This document shows positions 11,396 through 22,639 of a DNA stretch of 64,000 nt, one piece after another. Where the stretch lies: contig NC_092631.1 of the NCBI RefSeq assembly GCF_039555335.1, forward strand, positions 16,115,805 through 16,179,804. The letters run 5' to 3'. The notes beneath the pieces were generated by a model. That model did no database searches and was not told the DNA's origin. It worked only from the letters and a program-made list of their open reading frames with translations. The first letter of the stretch is position 1; the number at the start of each line of letters is the position of its first letter. This stretch comes from Amphiura filiformis. Lineage: Eukaryota; Echinodermata; Ophiuroidea; Amphilepidida; Amphiuridae. The position numbers and the translations under genes were made by a program.

Positions 11396-13951
11396 ACTAG
11401 ACTTAGCTGTGGTCTAAGACCACGAACACAGCCGTGTTGTGACCCCTTAATCACCTTTGACCCCAAAATATATGAAAACCCCATAGACATTGGCTAATGT
11501 CAATGCTTGTGTCCACGTGGCATCACTTTGCTATGCTTTTTGTGGCAGAAGGGGCATTTTGAAGGTATATCGTTTTATACCGGAAGTGACCCCTTACTGA
11601 CCTTTGACCCCAAATAGGTGTACACCATATAGACACTGTGTTATAACAATGCATGTGTGCAAGTGGCGTCACTGTCCTACGTAATTTGTGGAAGAAGAAG
11701 CATTTTAAAGATATTTGGTTTTATACCGGAAGTGACCCCTTAATGACCTTTGACCCCAAATCTGTGTACACCCCATAGACACTGGGTAATAACAATGCGT
11801 GTGTGCAAGTGACGTCACTGTCCTACATAATCTGTGGAAGAAGATGCATTTTAAAGGTATTTCGTTTTATACCGGAAGTGACCCCTTAATGAGATTTGAC
11901 CCCAAATAAAAAAATACCACATATACATTGGGTGACTTCAGATCATGTGTGAACATACCGTTACTGTCCCATGTTTTACTTAGCTAATAAAATATTTTGA
12001 AGGTATATCGTTTTATACCGGAAGTGACCCCTTATTGACCTTTGACCCCAAATAGGTGTACACCATATAGACACTGTGTTATAACAATGCATGTGTGCAA
12101 GTGGCGTCACTGTCCTACGTAATTTGTGGAAGAAGAAGCATTTTAAAGATATTTGGTTTTATACCGGAAGTGACCCCTTAATGACCTTTGACCCCAAATC
12201 TGTGTACACCCCATAGACACTGGGTAATAACAATGCATGTGTGCAAGTGGCGCCTCTGTCCCACATAATTCGTGGAAGAAGATGCATTTTTAAAGGTATT
12301 TCTTTTTATACCGGAAGTGACCCCTTAATGAGCTTTGACCCCAATTAAAAAAATACCACATATACATTCGGTGACTGCAGATCATATGTGAACATACCGT
12401 TACTGTGCTAAGTTTTACTTAGCTAATACAAATTTGTGATGGTTTTTCGTTTTATACCGGAAGTGACCCCTTAATGACCTTTGACCCCAAATATGTGTAC
12501 ACCACATAGACCCTGGGTAATAACAATGCATGTGTGCAAGTGGGGTCGCTGTCCTACGTAAGATGTGGGAGAAGATGTATTTTTAGTTGAAATCACGTTT
12601 TTGACCCCTATGACCCCTGCCTGACCTTTGACCCCACAAGTTTCATGTGACATGTAGGGGCAAGGTCAATGATCATTGTGACCAAGTTAGGTCAAAATCG
12701 ATGTAAGCATGTGAGTGCTAGAGCAAATGTAATGGTTGACAGAAGAAGAAGAAAGAAGAAGAAAGAAAGAACTAGACTTAGCTGTGGTCTAAGACCACGA
12801 ACACAGCCGTGTTGTGACCCCTTACTGACCTTTGACCCCAAAATATATGAAAACCCCATAGGCATTGGCTAATGTCAATGTATGCGTGCACGTGGCATTA
12901 CTTTGCCATGTTATTTGTGGCAGAAGGGACATTTTGAATGTTTTTCGTCTCAGACCGGAAGTGACCCTTTAATGACCTTTGACCCCAAATCTGTGTACAC
13001 CCCATGGACACTGGGTAATAACAATGCATGTGTGTAAGTGGCATTACTGTCCTGCGTAATTTGTGGGAGAAGATGCATTTTAAAGGTATTTCGTTTTATA
13101 CCGGAAATGACCCCTTAATGACCTTTGACCCCAAATAAAAAATACCATATATACATTGGTTAAAAAACAATTCATGTGTGAACATACCATCACTGTCCTG
13201 TTTTTCTTAGCTAATAAAATGTTTTGAAGATATTTCGATTTATACCGGAAGTGGCCCCTTAATGACCTTTGACCCCAAATCTGTGTACACCACATTGACA
13301 CTGGGTAATAACAATGCATGTGTGCAAGTGGTGTCACTGTCCTACGTAATTTCTGGGAGAAGATGCATTTTAAAGGTATTTCGTTTTATTCCGGAAGTGA
13401 CCCCTTAATGACCTTTGACCCCAAACAAAAAAATACAACATATACATTGGTTAAAAACAATTCATGTGTGAACATACCATCACTGTCCTATGTTTTTCTT
13501 AGCTAATAAAATGTTTTGAAGATATTTCGTTTTATACCGGAAGTGACCCTTTAATGACCTTTGACCCCAAATCTGTGTACACCATATAGACACTGGATAA
13601 TAACAATGGATGTGTGCAAGTGACGTCACTGTCCTACGTAATTTGTAGGAGAAGATGCATTTTGAGTTGAAATCACGTTTTTGACCCCTATGACCCCTAC
13701 GTGACCTTTGACCCCACAAGTTTCATGTGACATGTAGGGGCACAGTCAATGATCATTGTGACCAAGTTAGGTCAAAATCGATGTAAGCATGTGAGTGCTA
13801 GAGCAAATTTAATGGTTGACAGAAAGAAGAAAGAAAGAAGAAGAAGAACCTGTAAGAAAAAAGACACAGCCGTGACTAACGTCACGGCTGTGTAAAGAAA
13901 GAACCTGTAAGAAAAAAGACACAGCCGTGACTAACGTCACGGCTGTGTAAC
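11396..13951 (-). mobile_element. Helitron/Helentron-like array 2 (two units)
   Basis: Unit junctions ACTAGACTTAGC lie at 11396 and 12771. The right end has two adjacent copies of the palindromic terminus (about 13863-13892 and 13920-13950), each preceded by AACCTGTAAGAAAAAAG. On the minus strand the element runs from TACACAGCC at the right to the hairpin plus CTAG at the left, with T flanks on both sides. Monomers with the DR1/DR5/ETS-like block repeat about every 145 bp, as in array 1. The element is nested inside the 6.4-kb block, so it arrived later or as part of it. Confidence 0.75.
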
Positions 13952-14149
13952 TACTCTCTGATAATACTTGCAGGGATACAATAGTTTAACATGGTGTGTG
14001 AGCATGGTGAAAGACTCATTATTGATTAGGCGCGGACATATTAAAGGCACAGGTCCTTTGCGTGTATAGCAGAAAATTATAATAGAATGTGTGAATAGAA
14101 TGTTTGGAATTTTGCAACTAAAATACTAACTGCATTCTGCATTATGTAT

Positions 14150-14225
14150 TTATTTATTTATTTAGGCCTATGCCTATTTATTTATTTACTGACTTACCGG
14201 TATTTATTTATTTTATTTATTTGGT
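14150..14225. repeat. TTTA-rich simple repeat
   Basis: An imperfect (TTTA)n run interrupted by TAGGCCTA-type words. Low-complexity sequence only. Confidence 0.7.
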
Positions 14226-14454
14226 ATATTAGTTAGTAGGCCTAGTTAGTAATATTCCATGATAGGCCTACGTCGGTTTATTATTGATTGTTGATAACTT
14301 GACAACTTGATTGATTGATCGATTGATAGTCATTTCACATTATATTCCTAGTTTATAGGCCAATTTGAATAACATCGTACATTAGATAAATAGACCTATC
14401 AGTATTGATTTATTCTATTCAGCAATATCAAGGATTACTATCAAACTTCTCATA

Positions 14455-14750
14455 GCTGATTGTCAGTTGGCTCAGTGGTAACGCAGTAGGTTTTACAACA
14501 CCGAGGTCCCGGGTTCGATTCCCACCTCTGCCTATTTTTTGCAAGGCTGGGAAAAAAATAAAATTTCTGGACTGCAAACTTATTTGGCGCGCGATCTGAG
14601 CTGGTCCTTTTCTGGTGGCTGTGTCTGTTACAGGCACACTCCCTCTGCATCCAAACCAGGTTCACGCTCATTAGACCTCCCTTAAGATATGTAAAAATCT
14701 CCAAATTGATAACCTGCCCAAAAGTGTCTTCTTTTGACATGACACGTCAC
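14455..14750 (+). mobile_element. tRNA-headed SINE-like element
   Basis: Good Pol III A-box (TTGGCTCAGTGGTAA) and B-box (GGTTCGATTCC) words lie at 14466-14520. The acceptor stem does not pair and no sensible anticodon loop forms, so it is a tRNA-derived head and not a gene. A body of about 230 bp follows, ending CTTTTGACATGACACGTCAC, which is also the inverted end of the 6.4-kb block. Either the SINE tail doubles as that end or the SINE was captured there. Confidence 0.55.
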
Positions 14751-14800
14751 AAATAACTAAAATTAATCCTGCAGAATAAGTCAATATGACGCATAAAATG

Positions 14801-14873
14801 CGCCCGGTAAGGGACTCGAACCCTTGACCCTCAGATTAAAAGTCTGATGCTCTACCGACTGAGCTAACCGGGC
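14801..14873 (-). tRNA. tRNA-Lys-TTT: tRNA-Lys(UUU), copy 2
   Basis: Full 73-nt cloverleaf with anticodon TTT and acceptor GCCCGGT/ACCGGGC. It differs from copy 1 by one base in the variable loop region (CTTGACCC against CTTGGCCC on the plus strand). A TTTT terminator follows on the minus strand. Its upstream spacer to copy 3 is uninterrupted (about 348 bp) and serves as the reference cassette. Confidence 0.95.
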
Positions 14874-15221
14874 TCGTGTACTGCAGGTATGATGTAAGCA
14901 GTTTTGTGCATTCACCAGGCATCAAGCGGGCATCAATTCACTCTCAACTGCTTTGCCGGTATAATACTCATCTTTCAGATCATGTTCAGATAAATATATA
15001 CAATTAGAATTTGTTAACAATTGTTATCATTTTTATTGTGATTTGTTCAGCATCTTTGCATTTGCTGCCTGACTCTTTCATAAAGTGATCCATGCCAAAA
15101 AACGAAGATACTAAAATAAGTTGTAAATGCAGGTAAATAATAGTAAAAATACATGTAATAATAATTTCCATTTATAAATAACTAAAATTAATCATGCATC
15201 CAATATGGCGCATAAAAAATG

Positions 15222-15294
15222 CGCCCGGTAAGGGACTCGAACCCTTGGCCCTCAGATTAAAAGTCTGATGCTCTACCGACTGAGCTAACCGGGC
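15222..15294 (-). tRNA. tRNA-Lys-TTT: tRNA-Lys(UUU), copy 3
   Basis: Same sequence as copy 1 over all 73 nt, with intact arms and anticodon TTT. A T6 run follows the 3' end. The cassette spacer on its right is interrupted from about 15375 to 16310. Confidence 0.95.
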
Positions 15295-15374
15295 TCGTGT
15301 ACTGCAGGTATGATGTAAGCATTTTTGTGCATTCACCAGGCATCAAGCGGACATCGATTCACTCTCAACCGATT

Positions 15375-16310
15375 TGCATACTGCAGTTACTGTCCGTTTT
15401 CCTATACACAATACACAGTGCTCTTACCATTGACGCGTGACCTCTACAAATAGCCTACGTTAAAAGTATGGGGATTTGCCTAGTTAACGTCGCTGTGTGA
15501 AAAATAACCGGCCAATATTAAAAGTACTCTTCTAAAGTTCTAGAAAATATAGTTTTGTAACATGTCCTAAATTTTTAGCTAATTTAGATGTTTGGAAATA
15601 TGCGTACTTTGGTGTTTTAGTGTATGTTATAGGTAATAGTACATTGCCTAGTTAACGTCGCTGTGTGAAAAATAACCGGCCAATATTAAAAGTACTCTTC
15701 TAAAATTCTAGAATATAGTTTTGTAACATGTCCTAAATTTTTAGCTTATTTAGATGTTTGGAAATATGCGTACTTTGGTGTTTTAGGAAGGATATGTAAA
15801 CGACAGATAACACCAAAATATGAAGAAATTATTTCCAAACCGTGTTAAGTCAACAATCAATATGTTGCTCATTTTCAAGAATGCTGGTTAACAAAAAGCA
15901 GGCCATTGTCTCATTTCGTGAACAAAGGTCCACATACCATTGTTTCCGCGCGTTTCCTTTATAATCGGTTACCCAACTGAAGCTATAAATACCAGCTCAT
16001 TGCGATACCGCACATATAAAACAGACACATGTGCACAACCAGAGACGATATGGTTTAATCAGTTGAGCTGTTTTCAATGAGTGTTATCTTGGTTTAATAG
16101 CTTTTAATGGGGTTTAAGTCCTGCAAAGGTCGAGGTGAATTCTACTGTAGACATGACTGCATCATGGCCGGTGTAATTATACGGTGTTGTATTGTAGGAC
16201 GCTAATTATGTAATAGGTATATTTTTAAAGTGTCGTCGAGTAACCAAGGGAACAAGACATGGCAGTGCAATTGCAAATTGTATAGAAATGTACGTGTGAT
16301 TTTACATTAT
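15375..16310. repeat. Composite repeat inserted in tRNA cassette 3
   Basis: It breaks the standard cassette spacer between CTCTCAACCGATTTGC and ATTTTTCAGATAAATATA. It starts with a direct duplication of about 170 bp (15479-15620 and 15651-15785, both containing AACGTCGCTGTGTGAAAAAT). A block follows (15790-16165) that recurs inverted at 22640-23115 and in part at 19900-19970 and 46015-46100. TATA-like words (GCTATAAATACC, CACATATAAAACAG) lie at about 15985-16022. No protein-coding exon is recognised. Confidence 0.6.
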
Positions 16311-16560
16311 CAACTCATTTTTCAGATAAATATATACAATTAGAATTCGTTATCAATTGTTATCATTTTTATTGTGATTTGTTCAGCATCTTTGCATCTG
16401 CTGCCTGAAAAAAACTTTAATAAAGTGATCCATACCAAAAAATGAAGATACTAAAATAAGTTGTAAATACAGGTAAATAATAGTAAAAATACATGTAATA
16501 ATAATTTCCATTTATAAATAACTAAAATTAATCATGCATCCAATATGGCGCATAAAAATG

Positions 16561-16633
16561 CGCCCGGTAAGGGACTCGAACCCTTGGCCCTCAGATTAAA
16601 AGTCTGATGCTCTACCGACTGAGCTAACCGGGC
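16561..16633 (-). tRNA. tRNA-Lys-TTT: tRNA-Lys(UUU), copy 4
   Basis: Intact 73-nt cloverleaf, anticodon TTT, T5 terminator. Its right-hand spacer to copy 5 is a shortened form (about 268 bp) that lacks the middle of the cassette. Confidence 0.95.
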
Positions 16634-16901
16634 TCGTGTACTGCAGGTATGATGTAAGCATTTTTGTTTAGTGTACAATTAGAATTCGTTATCAATTGTT
16701 ATCATTTTTATTGTGATTTGTTCAGCATCTTTGCATCTGCTGCCTGAAAAAAACTTTAATAAAGTGAATCCATACCAAAAAATGAAGATACTAAAATAAG
16801 TTGTAAATGCAGGTAAATAATAGTAAAAATACATGTAATAATAATTTCCATTTATAAATAACTAAAATTAATCATGCATCCAATATGGCGCATAAAAAAT
16901 G

Positions 16902-16974
16902 GGCCCGGTAAGGGACTCGAACCCTTGGCCCTCAGATTAAAAGTCTGATGCTCTACCGACTGAGCTAAGCGGGC
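16902..16974 (-). pseudogene. tRNA-Lys(UUU), copy 5, decayed
   Basis: Same cassette as copy 4, but the acceptor has one C-C mismatch (GCCCGCT against ACCGGGC) and the discriminator base is C where the others have G. Anticodon, D and T arms are intact. It is probably a poor or dead gene, though expression cannot be excluded. Confidence 0.7.
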
Positions 16975-17101
16975 TCGTGTACTGCAGGTATGATGTAAGC
17001 AGTTTTGTGCATTCACCAGGCATCAAGAGGGCATCAATTCACTCTCAACTGCTTTGCCGGTATAATACTCATCTTTCAGATCATGTTCAGATAGATATAT
17101 A

Positions 17102-17704
17102 CACTAAGCCAAAAAAGAAACTTATAATTTTTCACAAGGTCATATCTTAAAATCCTCTCCATAAAAATGAACAAAAATTGCACACAGGATTACTTCAATA
17201 CTCTACTCTAAACACTGTTCAGTAACCAAACAGTTGTCCAACTGACACAACCGCAAAATGCACTGACATGCAACACCGTGCTGGACCACATTCACAGCGC
17301 AACAGATTTCTTTGGCTGTGTTCCAATTATTCGCCTGTACATGAACAAAAATTACACACAGGATTACTTCAATACTTTACTCTAAACACATGTCAGTAAC
17401 CAAGCAGTTGTCCAACTGACACAACAGTAAAATGCACTGACACGGAACAGCTTCCGGGATCACATTCACAGGCGAATAATTGGAACCCAGCCAAAGAAAT
17501 CTGTTGCGCTGTGAATGTGGTCCATGAAGGTGTTGCATGTCAGTGCATTTTGCTGTTGTGTCAGTTGGACAACTGCATAGTTAGTGACATGTATTTAGAG
17601 TAGAGTATTGAGGCAATCCTGTGTGTAATTTTGGTTAATTTTGATAGACAGGATTTTAAGATATGACCTTGTGAAAAATTATAAGTTCCTTTTTTGGCTT
17701 AGTG
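17102..17704. mobile_element. Mariner/Tc1-type MITE in the tRNA-Lys spacer
   Basis: Inverted ends begin CACTAAGCCAAAAAAGAAAC and remain similar for over 50 bp; the arms extend through much of the element. TA flanks both sides (17100-17101 and 17705-17706), and the intact cassette reads ATATATACAATTAG with a single TA there. Related copies lie at 32674-33294 and 42693-43760. No transposase is present. The words TTGTCCAACTGACACA and GTGCATTTTGC repeat on both strands. Confidence 0.85.
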
Positions 17705-17925
17705 TACAATTAGAATTTGTTAACAATTGTTATCATTTTTATTGTGATTTGTTCAGCATCTTTGCATTTGCTGCCTGACTCTTTCATAAAGTGATCCATG
17801 CCAAAAAACGAAGATACTAAAATAAGTTGTAAATGCAGGTAAATAATAGTAAAAATACATGTAATAATAATTTCCATTTATAAATAACTAAAATTAATCA
17901 TGCATCAATATGGCGCATAAAAATG

Positions 17926-17998
17926 CGCGCGGTAAGGAACTCGAACCCTTGGCCCTCAGATTAAAAGTCTGATGCTCTACCGACTGAGCTAACCGGGC
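17926..17998 (-). pseudogene. tRNA-Lys(UUU), copy 6, decayed
   Basis: The cassette is recognisable and the anticodon arm intact, but one acceptor pair is broken (plus strand GCGCGGT for GCCCGGT) and one T-stem pair is broken. Probably a non-functional copy at the edge of the array. Confidence 0.7.
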
Positions 17999-18059
17999 TC
18001 GTGTACTGCAGGTATGATGTAAGCATTTTTGTGCATTCACCAGGCATCAAGCGGGCATC

Positions 18060-18180
18060 GATTCACTCTCAACTGCTATGCCGGGATCGTGAACCGGGCT
18101 CGTGAACTGCGGACATGATGTAAGCAGTTTTGTTCATTCACCAGGCATCAAGCCGACATCGATTCACTCTCAACCGCTAT
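18060..18180. repeat. Remnant of a further tRNA-Lys cassette
   Basis: GAACCGGGCTCGTGAACTGC near 18091 and the following CACCAGGCATCAAG and CACTCTCAACCGCTATG repeat the region 5' of the tRNA. The tRNA body itself is lost. This is the right edge of the cassette array. Confidence 0.75.
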
Positions 18181-18204
18181 GGTTAAAGGGAACAAGACAT
18201 GGCA

Positions 18205-18370
18205 GTGCAATAGAGGTTATCCATGTTCTATAAGATGCATGTCCTATCAACGACTGCTATACCTTGTTTAGGACATTAGGACGTTTAGGTACTAAAGAAG
18301 TACCTGCATGTGCAACCATGACTGTTTCAAAATAGCCCGCCAAAGTCATGCAGGTAACTCCGAGCATAGA
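18205..18370. repeat. Dispersed repeat, inverted partner at 59655-59780
   Basis: Contains AGAGGTTATCCATGTTCTAT, CAACGACTGCTATACCTTG and CGCCAAAGTCATGCAGGTAA. The same words appear in reverse orientation at 59655-59780. Unclassified interspersed repeat. Confidence 0.7.
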
Positions 18371-20610
18371 TGAACTCCTGGATGGGGCAGCTTTAATTAG
18401 CATGAGGCCGCATTGATATGTAAATAGCGTATTGTTATTTAAATTTGCGCCCAGACGTATTGAGGGCGACAGTCATGTTATCCAGACGGAGAATGGCTGC
18501 ATATGCCGGGCATGTCAATTTGCTGAGTGAAGGCTGATAATCACCTTTCTGTATAGGTAATAAGCTAGTATATTTCGTGTACCAGTTGGTTATAACAAAA
18601 AAATAGTATCATATTAAATATATTAAATGTATAAACTTTGAATTTGAAGAGCAGAGCTTCGAAATCTAGCTATGTCAGGTGATGTGAAATTCTGTTGCGT
18701 GACCCCCTCTGCGTGGTAGAATTATATTCATAAAACATTGAATTTAACAGATATCATGGGCAGCCAACCACGATTTATCAGCATTTAAAATATATGTTAA
18801 TTAACAAAGATAAATAATAAAGAGTACAAATGGCAATTAACTAGTAAACAAGCCTGAAATCTTAAAATGTTGCCACGTGATTTCCCGAACACATGATATG
18901 TCACCATGTGACCACTATTCAGATTTACCGTAAATATTTGGAGTATGCTTGCACATCATGCACATACACTGTGCATTTCTTTACCTCCGTATAAAATCAA
19001 TAATTCATGCTGGGAGCCAAGTAACATTGTCTGCTCAGCGCAGATTGGTATTTTATTTTACTTGAGAGCATAATAGAAATACATAAAACGAATCATGGCG
19101 CCATGATGGAAGGTCAGGTCGGGTATCAAACTTAAATACTACTTGTATTTCCCACCTTGCCTCTGTCACATATTTCCTTCATATTATTGACAGCAAGTCC
19201 TAATTTTGACTTTGCTACTGCAAAATGTCATTTCATATCAAATTAGTAGACTTTCTTTGAAAAAACATATCACTGGTGCCTGATGGGAATACCCGTCCGC
19301 CATTTCATTAAACTGGATCGTTTTCGCCTGGTTTGTGCCCAGATGTATTGGGGGCGTGCTATACTCTCATTGAACAGGCAAAGTTCGCAAAACTAACAAA
19401 GTTGTTATTTGCCAAACTCAATTAACATGATCCAAGGGGTCGAACATGAATTATTCATAACGAGCTATAACGGATCGATAACTGGCCTCACTTTCTAGCT
19501 AGTAAACCAGCTGAATTTTTCATAGAGTTTGCGTTGTTAATAGAACAACCGTGAATTTAGTGTCACCCCCTTGCTTCTGTTTTGACAACTCTTGGGGGTG
19601 AGAATCGTTCCGAATGTCCTGCGCGCATCCTAGGCATCATGAAGAAGCTCCTACTTCCGGTAATACCGCACACAATTTATACTGGTGCGTTTATAGTGGG
19701 AATATCTCGCCACAATATCCTTCGGTTGAGAAGGATATCGATGTACCGTACATACATATATACCTCCATGCATGATATACTGCTGATGTTTATAGTGGGC
19801 AAGTATCCGGATAAGCTCTAACCGGGTAGAAATTGTACCGCACATCTGCTCCCACTGTAAACACGCTCGCAGAGGTTTATCTACATGATCTACTACATAA
19901 TGGGGCTTAAGTCCTGCAAAGATCGTGGTGAATTCTGCTGTAGACATGACTGCATAATGATTGACGCAGCAGCGTACATTTTTCAATTAACCCAAGATTC
20001 TATTGATTCAGTATAATGGAAAGAAATCTGTGTAATGTTATCTGCGCGTTTTTGTATTGTTGTAAGTGCAACTTTTAAATCTGGACATCACTACATTAAA
20101 TTGACCGGTGTTTTATTGTTTTCTGGGTTATCGTGTCAAATGAGGTATCAAAATGCGCAGAAATAAATTCTGCTTCCAATGCATTTTACAGATTTCTAAT
20201 ACAATAGCCCGTTTTGAATAATAGTAATTATTTAAGGGGTTAATTTTTTTTAGATGTGTACATGCATTTGAATGGGGCTCCAACTTTGGTAATACTGCTG
20301 TGTTTTTTGTTCATTGTTGCCAAATTATTCATTAAAAAAACTCCCACTCCGTACTTAACCCAATTTAACCTCTTTCGCATTTGTCAGAGTTTGACCACTT
20401 ATCCACAGCATTCAGTTTAGTTTTTATAATCAAAGCAAAAAACGTCATTTATGATAATGGTAACCACTCGTTGATGAAGTTTGCTACACTCCATAATATT
20501 ATTATGTTGTGTGAATTTAAAATTTTAAGTAATCAATTGAGTTGCAATAACCCATTCAACTTTAACAGTACAGTACTACTAATCAAAATTAATGATCTCG
20601 AATAAGCATT
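18371..20610. other. No gene recognised; repeat fragments
   Basis: AT-rich. At 19900-19970 it holds a fragment of the repeat at 16090-16160 (AAGTCCTGCAAAG, TGTAGACATGACTGCAT). At about 20100-20310 it holds a decayed half-copy of the mariner-type MITE at 27178-27648. The open frames at 19582-19986 show no family features. Confidence 0.45.
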
Positions 20611-20619
20611 AAACTTTAT

Positions 20620-20882
20620 ATGTGACGCGATCAAGCAAAATCAGTCGGAACTCGGAAATATTGATTTTGAGATATAGCCAAACAAAGGAATTATTTCCTT
20701 TTGTTTCCTATTGTTTGGAAACTAACTCTTTAATTACTCATATCTTTGGAACTGGTTGTTCAATTTAAATAGGGTTTTCTGCAAAATGCAGCTTTGTATT
20801 TTAAAATGTTTTTACTCTCATATAAGAAATTAAAAATTCATCATTTCCTAGTTCCGATTGATTTTGCTTGATCGGATCACAT
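20620..20882. mobile_element. MITE family A, copy 1
   Basis: About 263 bp with inverted ends of about 40 bp starting ATGTGACGCGATCAAGCAAA. The central part contains TACTCATATCTTTGGAACTG. A second copy lies at 44770-45033. Flanking AT/TA is too short to define the superfamily. Confidence 0.75.
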
Positions 20883-21765
20883 ATTCGTTGGCAACAGGCA
20901 ACCTCTCAAAATTCCAAAAATGAGCGTATACTACGTGTCAGTCATGAGAAAATGAATAAGAGAAAGTGCACGAATTAAGTTCAATTACTCAGCGATCGGA
21001 ATTTCGGAAGTAATTATGACAATGACAATAGAAGCAATCAAAATCCTATTTCTTGTTGACGTCATGGTCCTTTGTTTTATAATATCCTATAATTGAGCTT
21101 TCATAAGAAATAGATAAAAGTGCAATAACTTTCTGTTATTTTTTTAAAATCAAAGTAAGACTTAAATGCATAATTAATACTCGACAATTAAAAAAAAAAA
21201 AAAGAGTATGGTAATAATTAATAGCCCATTTTTACGTAATAATACAGTGTTTTTGTCATTAAAGGAGGTAATGAACCGGGTACTGAAGGTCGAATAAGGC
21301 ATAGACATCTGTGACCTTAATAATTAATCAACATGTATTGTCGAAAATCGGGATGATTTCTTTTCATCATTGATAATCATATGCAGCAGCTTGCGCATCT
21401 CCAAACTAATTTATGTGGGCAGACACTATGATACAACAAATTTGATTGGCTTAATTTATACGACAGATGTAAAGATTTCTGGTGTCAGCCAATGATGTTT
21501 CGCTATTATGTAATGACATGTGGAATGACGCATCTGGTCGCAAATTCGCTTTCATGTCGGGATAATCGTGTACATCTAGGCTAAGAAGTACACATCGTTT
21601 CTAAATAAATAACTGCAACTTCTCTAATCTCCTTTGATGGCAGTTGTGAAGGAACAGACGTAGTTGACAAGAACACCAACCTGAATTCTATTTCATTACT
21701 AGCGATACAATCGGTACATAAAGTAATGTCGTCTTTCATATTAGAAACACATCAGAAAACTCTCC

Positions 21766-22365
21766 ATGTCAGTGGCTATGCATATCCTGCGAACACTTAT
21801 TGCATATTCCTTGGTACTTGCCACTTTGACAGCTCCATACTCGAGAACGTTCCCTAAGACCAACGGAGGGTGTTACCCACTCTGGTCACGATTTCACGAT
21901 TACTGTTATCGATACTTTGGAGATCCAATGACTTGGCAAAGAGCGGAAGACTATTGTCAGCGATACGATGTTAATGACCAAGTAGCTCATCTTGTGTCCA
22001 TTCACGGTAAGAAAGAACAGGATTTTGTATATGAGTTGTGGCAAAGTACTATCATTGCGCCCGGATTAAACAGGAAAGATTTCGAACCTAAAGACGTGAA
22101 CAGAGCAAATGGATTATGGATCGGATTGGAAGATCAGGAAGAGGAGTCCCATTGGCATTGGACTGATAACAGTACAACGCACGGTTTTGATAACTGGAGA
22201 TGGTATGAGCCAGATAACGAGGATGAAGATCGCACAGGAGTTGGTGAAGATTGTGTGCATATATATCAGCATACGTATCCGTGGTTTTGGTGGTATGGCG
22301 ATTGGAACGACGTGAAGTGCGATCGTGTTATGCCGTTTGTTTGTAAGATGCCGATTGATCTTTGA
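21766..22365 (+). CDS. Secreted C-type lectin (single-exon, 199 aa)
   Basis: An intact open frame of 199 residues. Residues 1-28 form a hydrophobic signal peptide (LRTLIAYSLVLATLTAPYS), so the product is secreted. Residues about 36-196 are one complete C-type lectin domain: start CYPLWSRFHDYCYRYF, TWQRAEDYC, AHLVSIH, WIGLEDQ, the acidic YEPDNEDED segment at the usual EPN/QPD sugar-specificity position, EDCVHIY, WNDVKC and terminal PFVCKM. The conserved cysteines of a long-form domain are present. The EPDN variant makes calcium-dependent sugar binding plausible but the specificity uncertain. The family acts in pathogen recognition or agglutination in echinoderms. The first in-frame ATG is chosen; a second ATG four codons on would also keep the signal peptide. 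No clear TATA box or AATAAA lies nearby. The domain call is firm; the role is inferred from family. Confidence 0.92.
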   Translation: MSVAMHILRTLIAYSLVLATLTAPYSRTFPKTNGGCYPLWSRFHDYCYRYFGDPMTWQRAEDYCQRYDVNDQVAHLVSIHGKKEQDFVYELWQSTIIAPGLNRKDFEPKDVNRANGLWIGLEDQEEESHWHWTDNSTTHGFDNWRWYEPDNEDEDRTGVGEDCVHIYQHTYPWFWWYGDWNDVKCDRVMPFVCKMPIDL

Positions 22366-22376
22366 TCGATTACATT

Positions 22377-22438
22377 GATTGATGGATAAAGATCGATTTA
22401 ATTGATTGATGGATAAAGATCGATTTAATTGATGGATG
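22377..22438. repeat. 27-bp tandem repeat 3' of the lectin gene
   Basis: Just over two copies of a unit with GATTGATGGATAAAGATCG begin directly after the lectin stop codon, in the presumed 3' UTR. Confidence 0.75.
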
Positions 22439-22639
22439 GATGAACATTGGTGAATAGTGCCATGTAAACAAGTAACTATGCCAAATATTATTATGTGAAT
22501 TTTTGCTCTTCTACTCAACAAGTCCCCTATCAGGTAATATACAAGCGATGCTGGTAGTTCTGTCCTCTGGAGTACTACTGTACATAGAGATGAAGATTAT
22601 GTAATCGGCGGGAGTTTCATTACACGGAGGTGTACTCCA

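Larger units (their letters stand above)
8343..14750. mobile_element. 6.4-kb block with terminal inverted repeats inserted between tRNA-Lys copies 1 and 2
   Basis: The left end reads GTGACGTGTCATGTCAAAAG and the right end is its reverse complement; similarity continues for about 55 bp. AAAT flanks both sides (8339-8342 and 14751-14754). Joining the outer flanks restores the uninterrupted cassette sequence (CCATTAATAAATAACTAAA), matching the spacers before 15222, 16561 and 16902. So 6408 bp sits in one spacer with a 4-bp duplication. The block contains Helentron-like array 2 and, at its right end, a tRNA-headed SINE-like sequence. I see no transposase. Alternatives are a non-autonomous TIR element or a segment bounded by two inverted SINE tails. 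Confidence 0.6.

Noticed and set aside
14455-14530. tRNA gene at 14.46 kb
   Set aside because: A and B boxes are good but the acceptor does not pair and no valid anticodon loop forms, so it is a SINE head.
22114-22521. 135-codon minus-strand frame
   Set aside because: Antisense shadow of the lectin gene plus the 27-bp tandem repeat.
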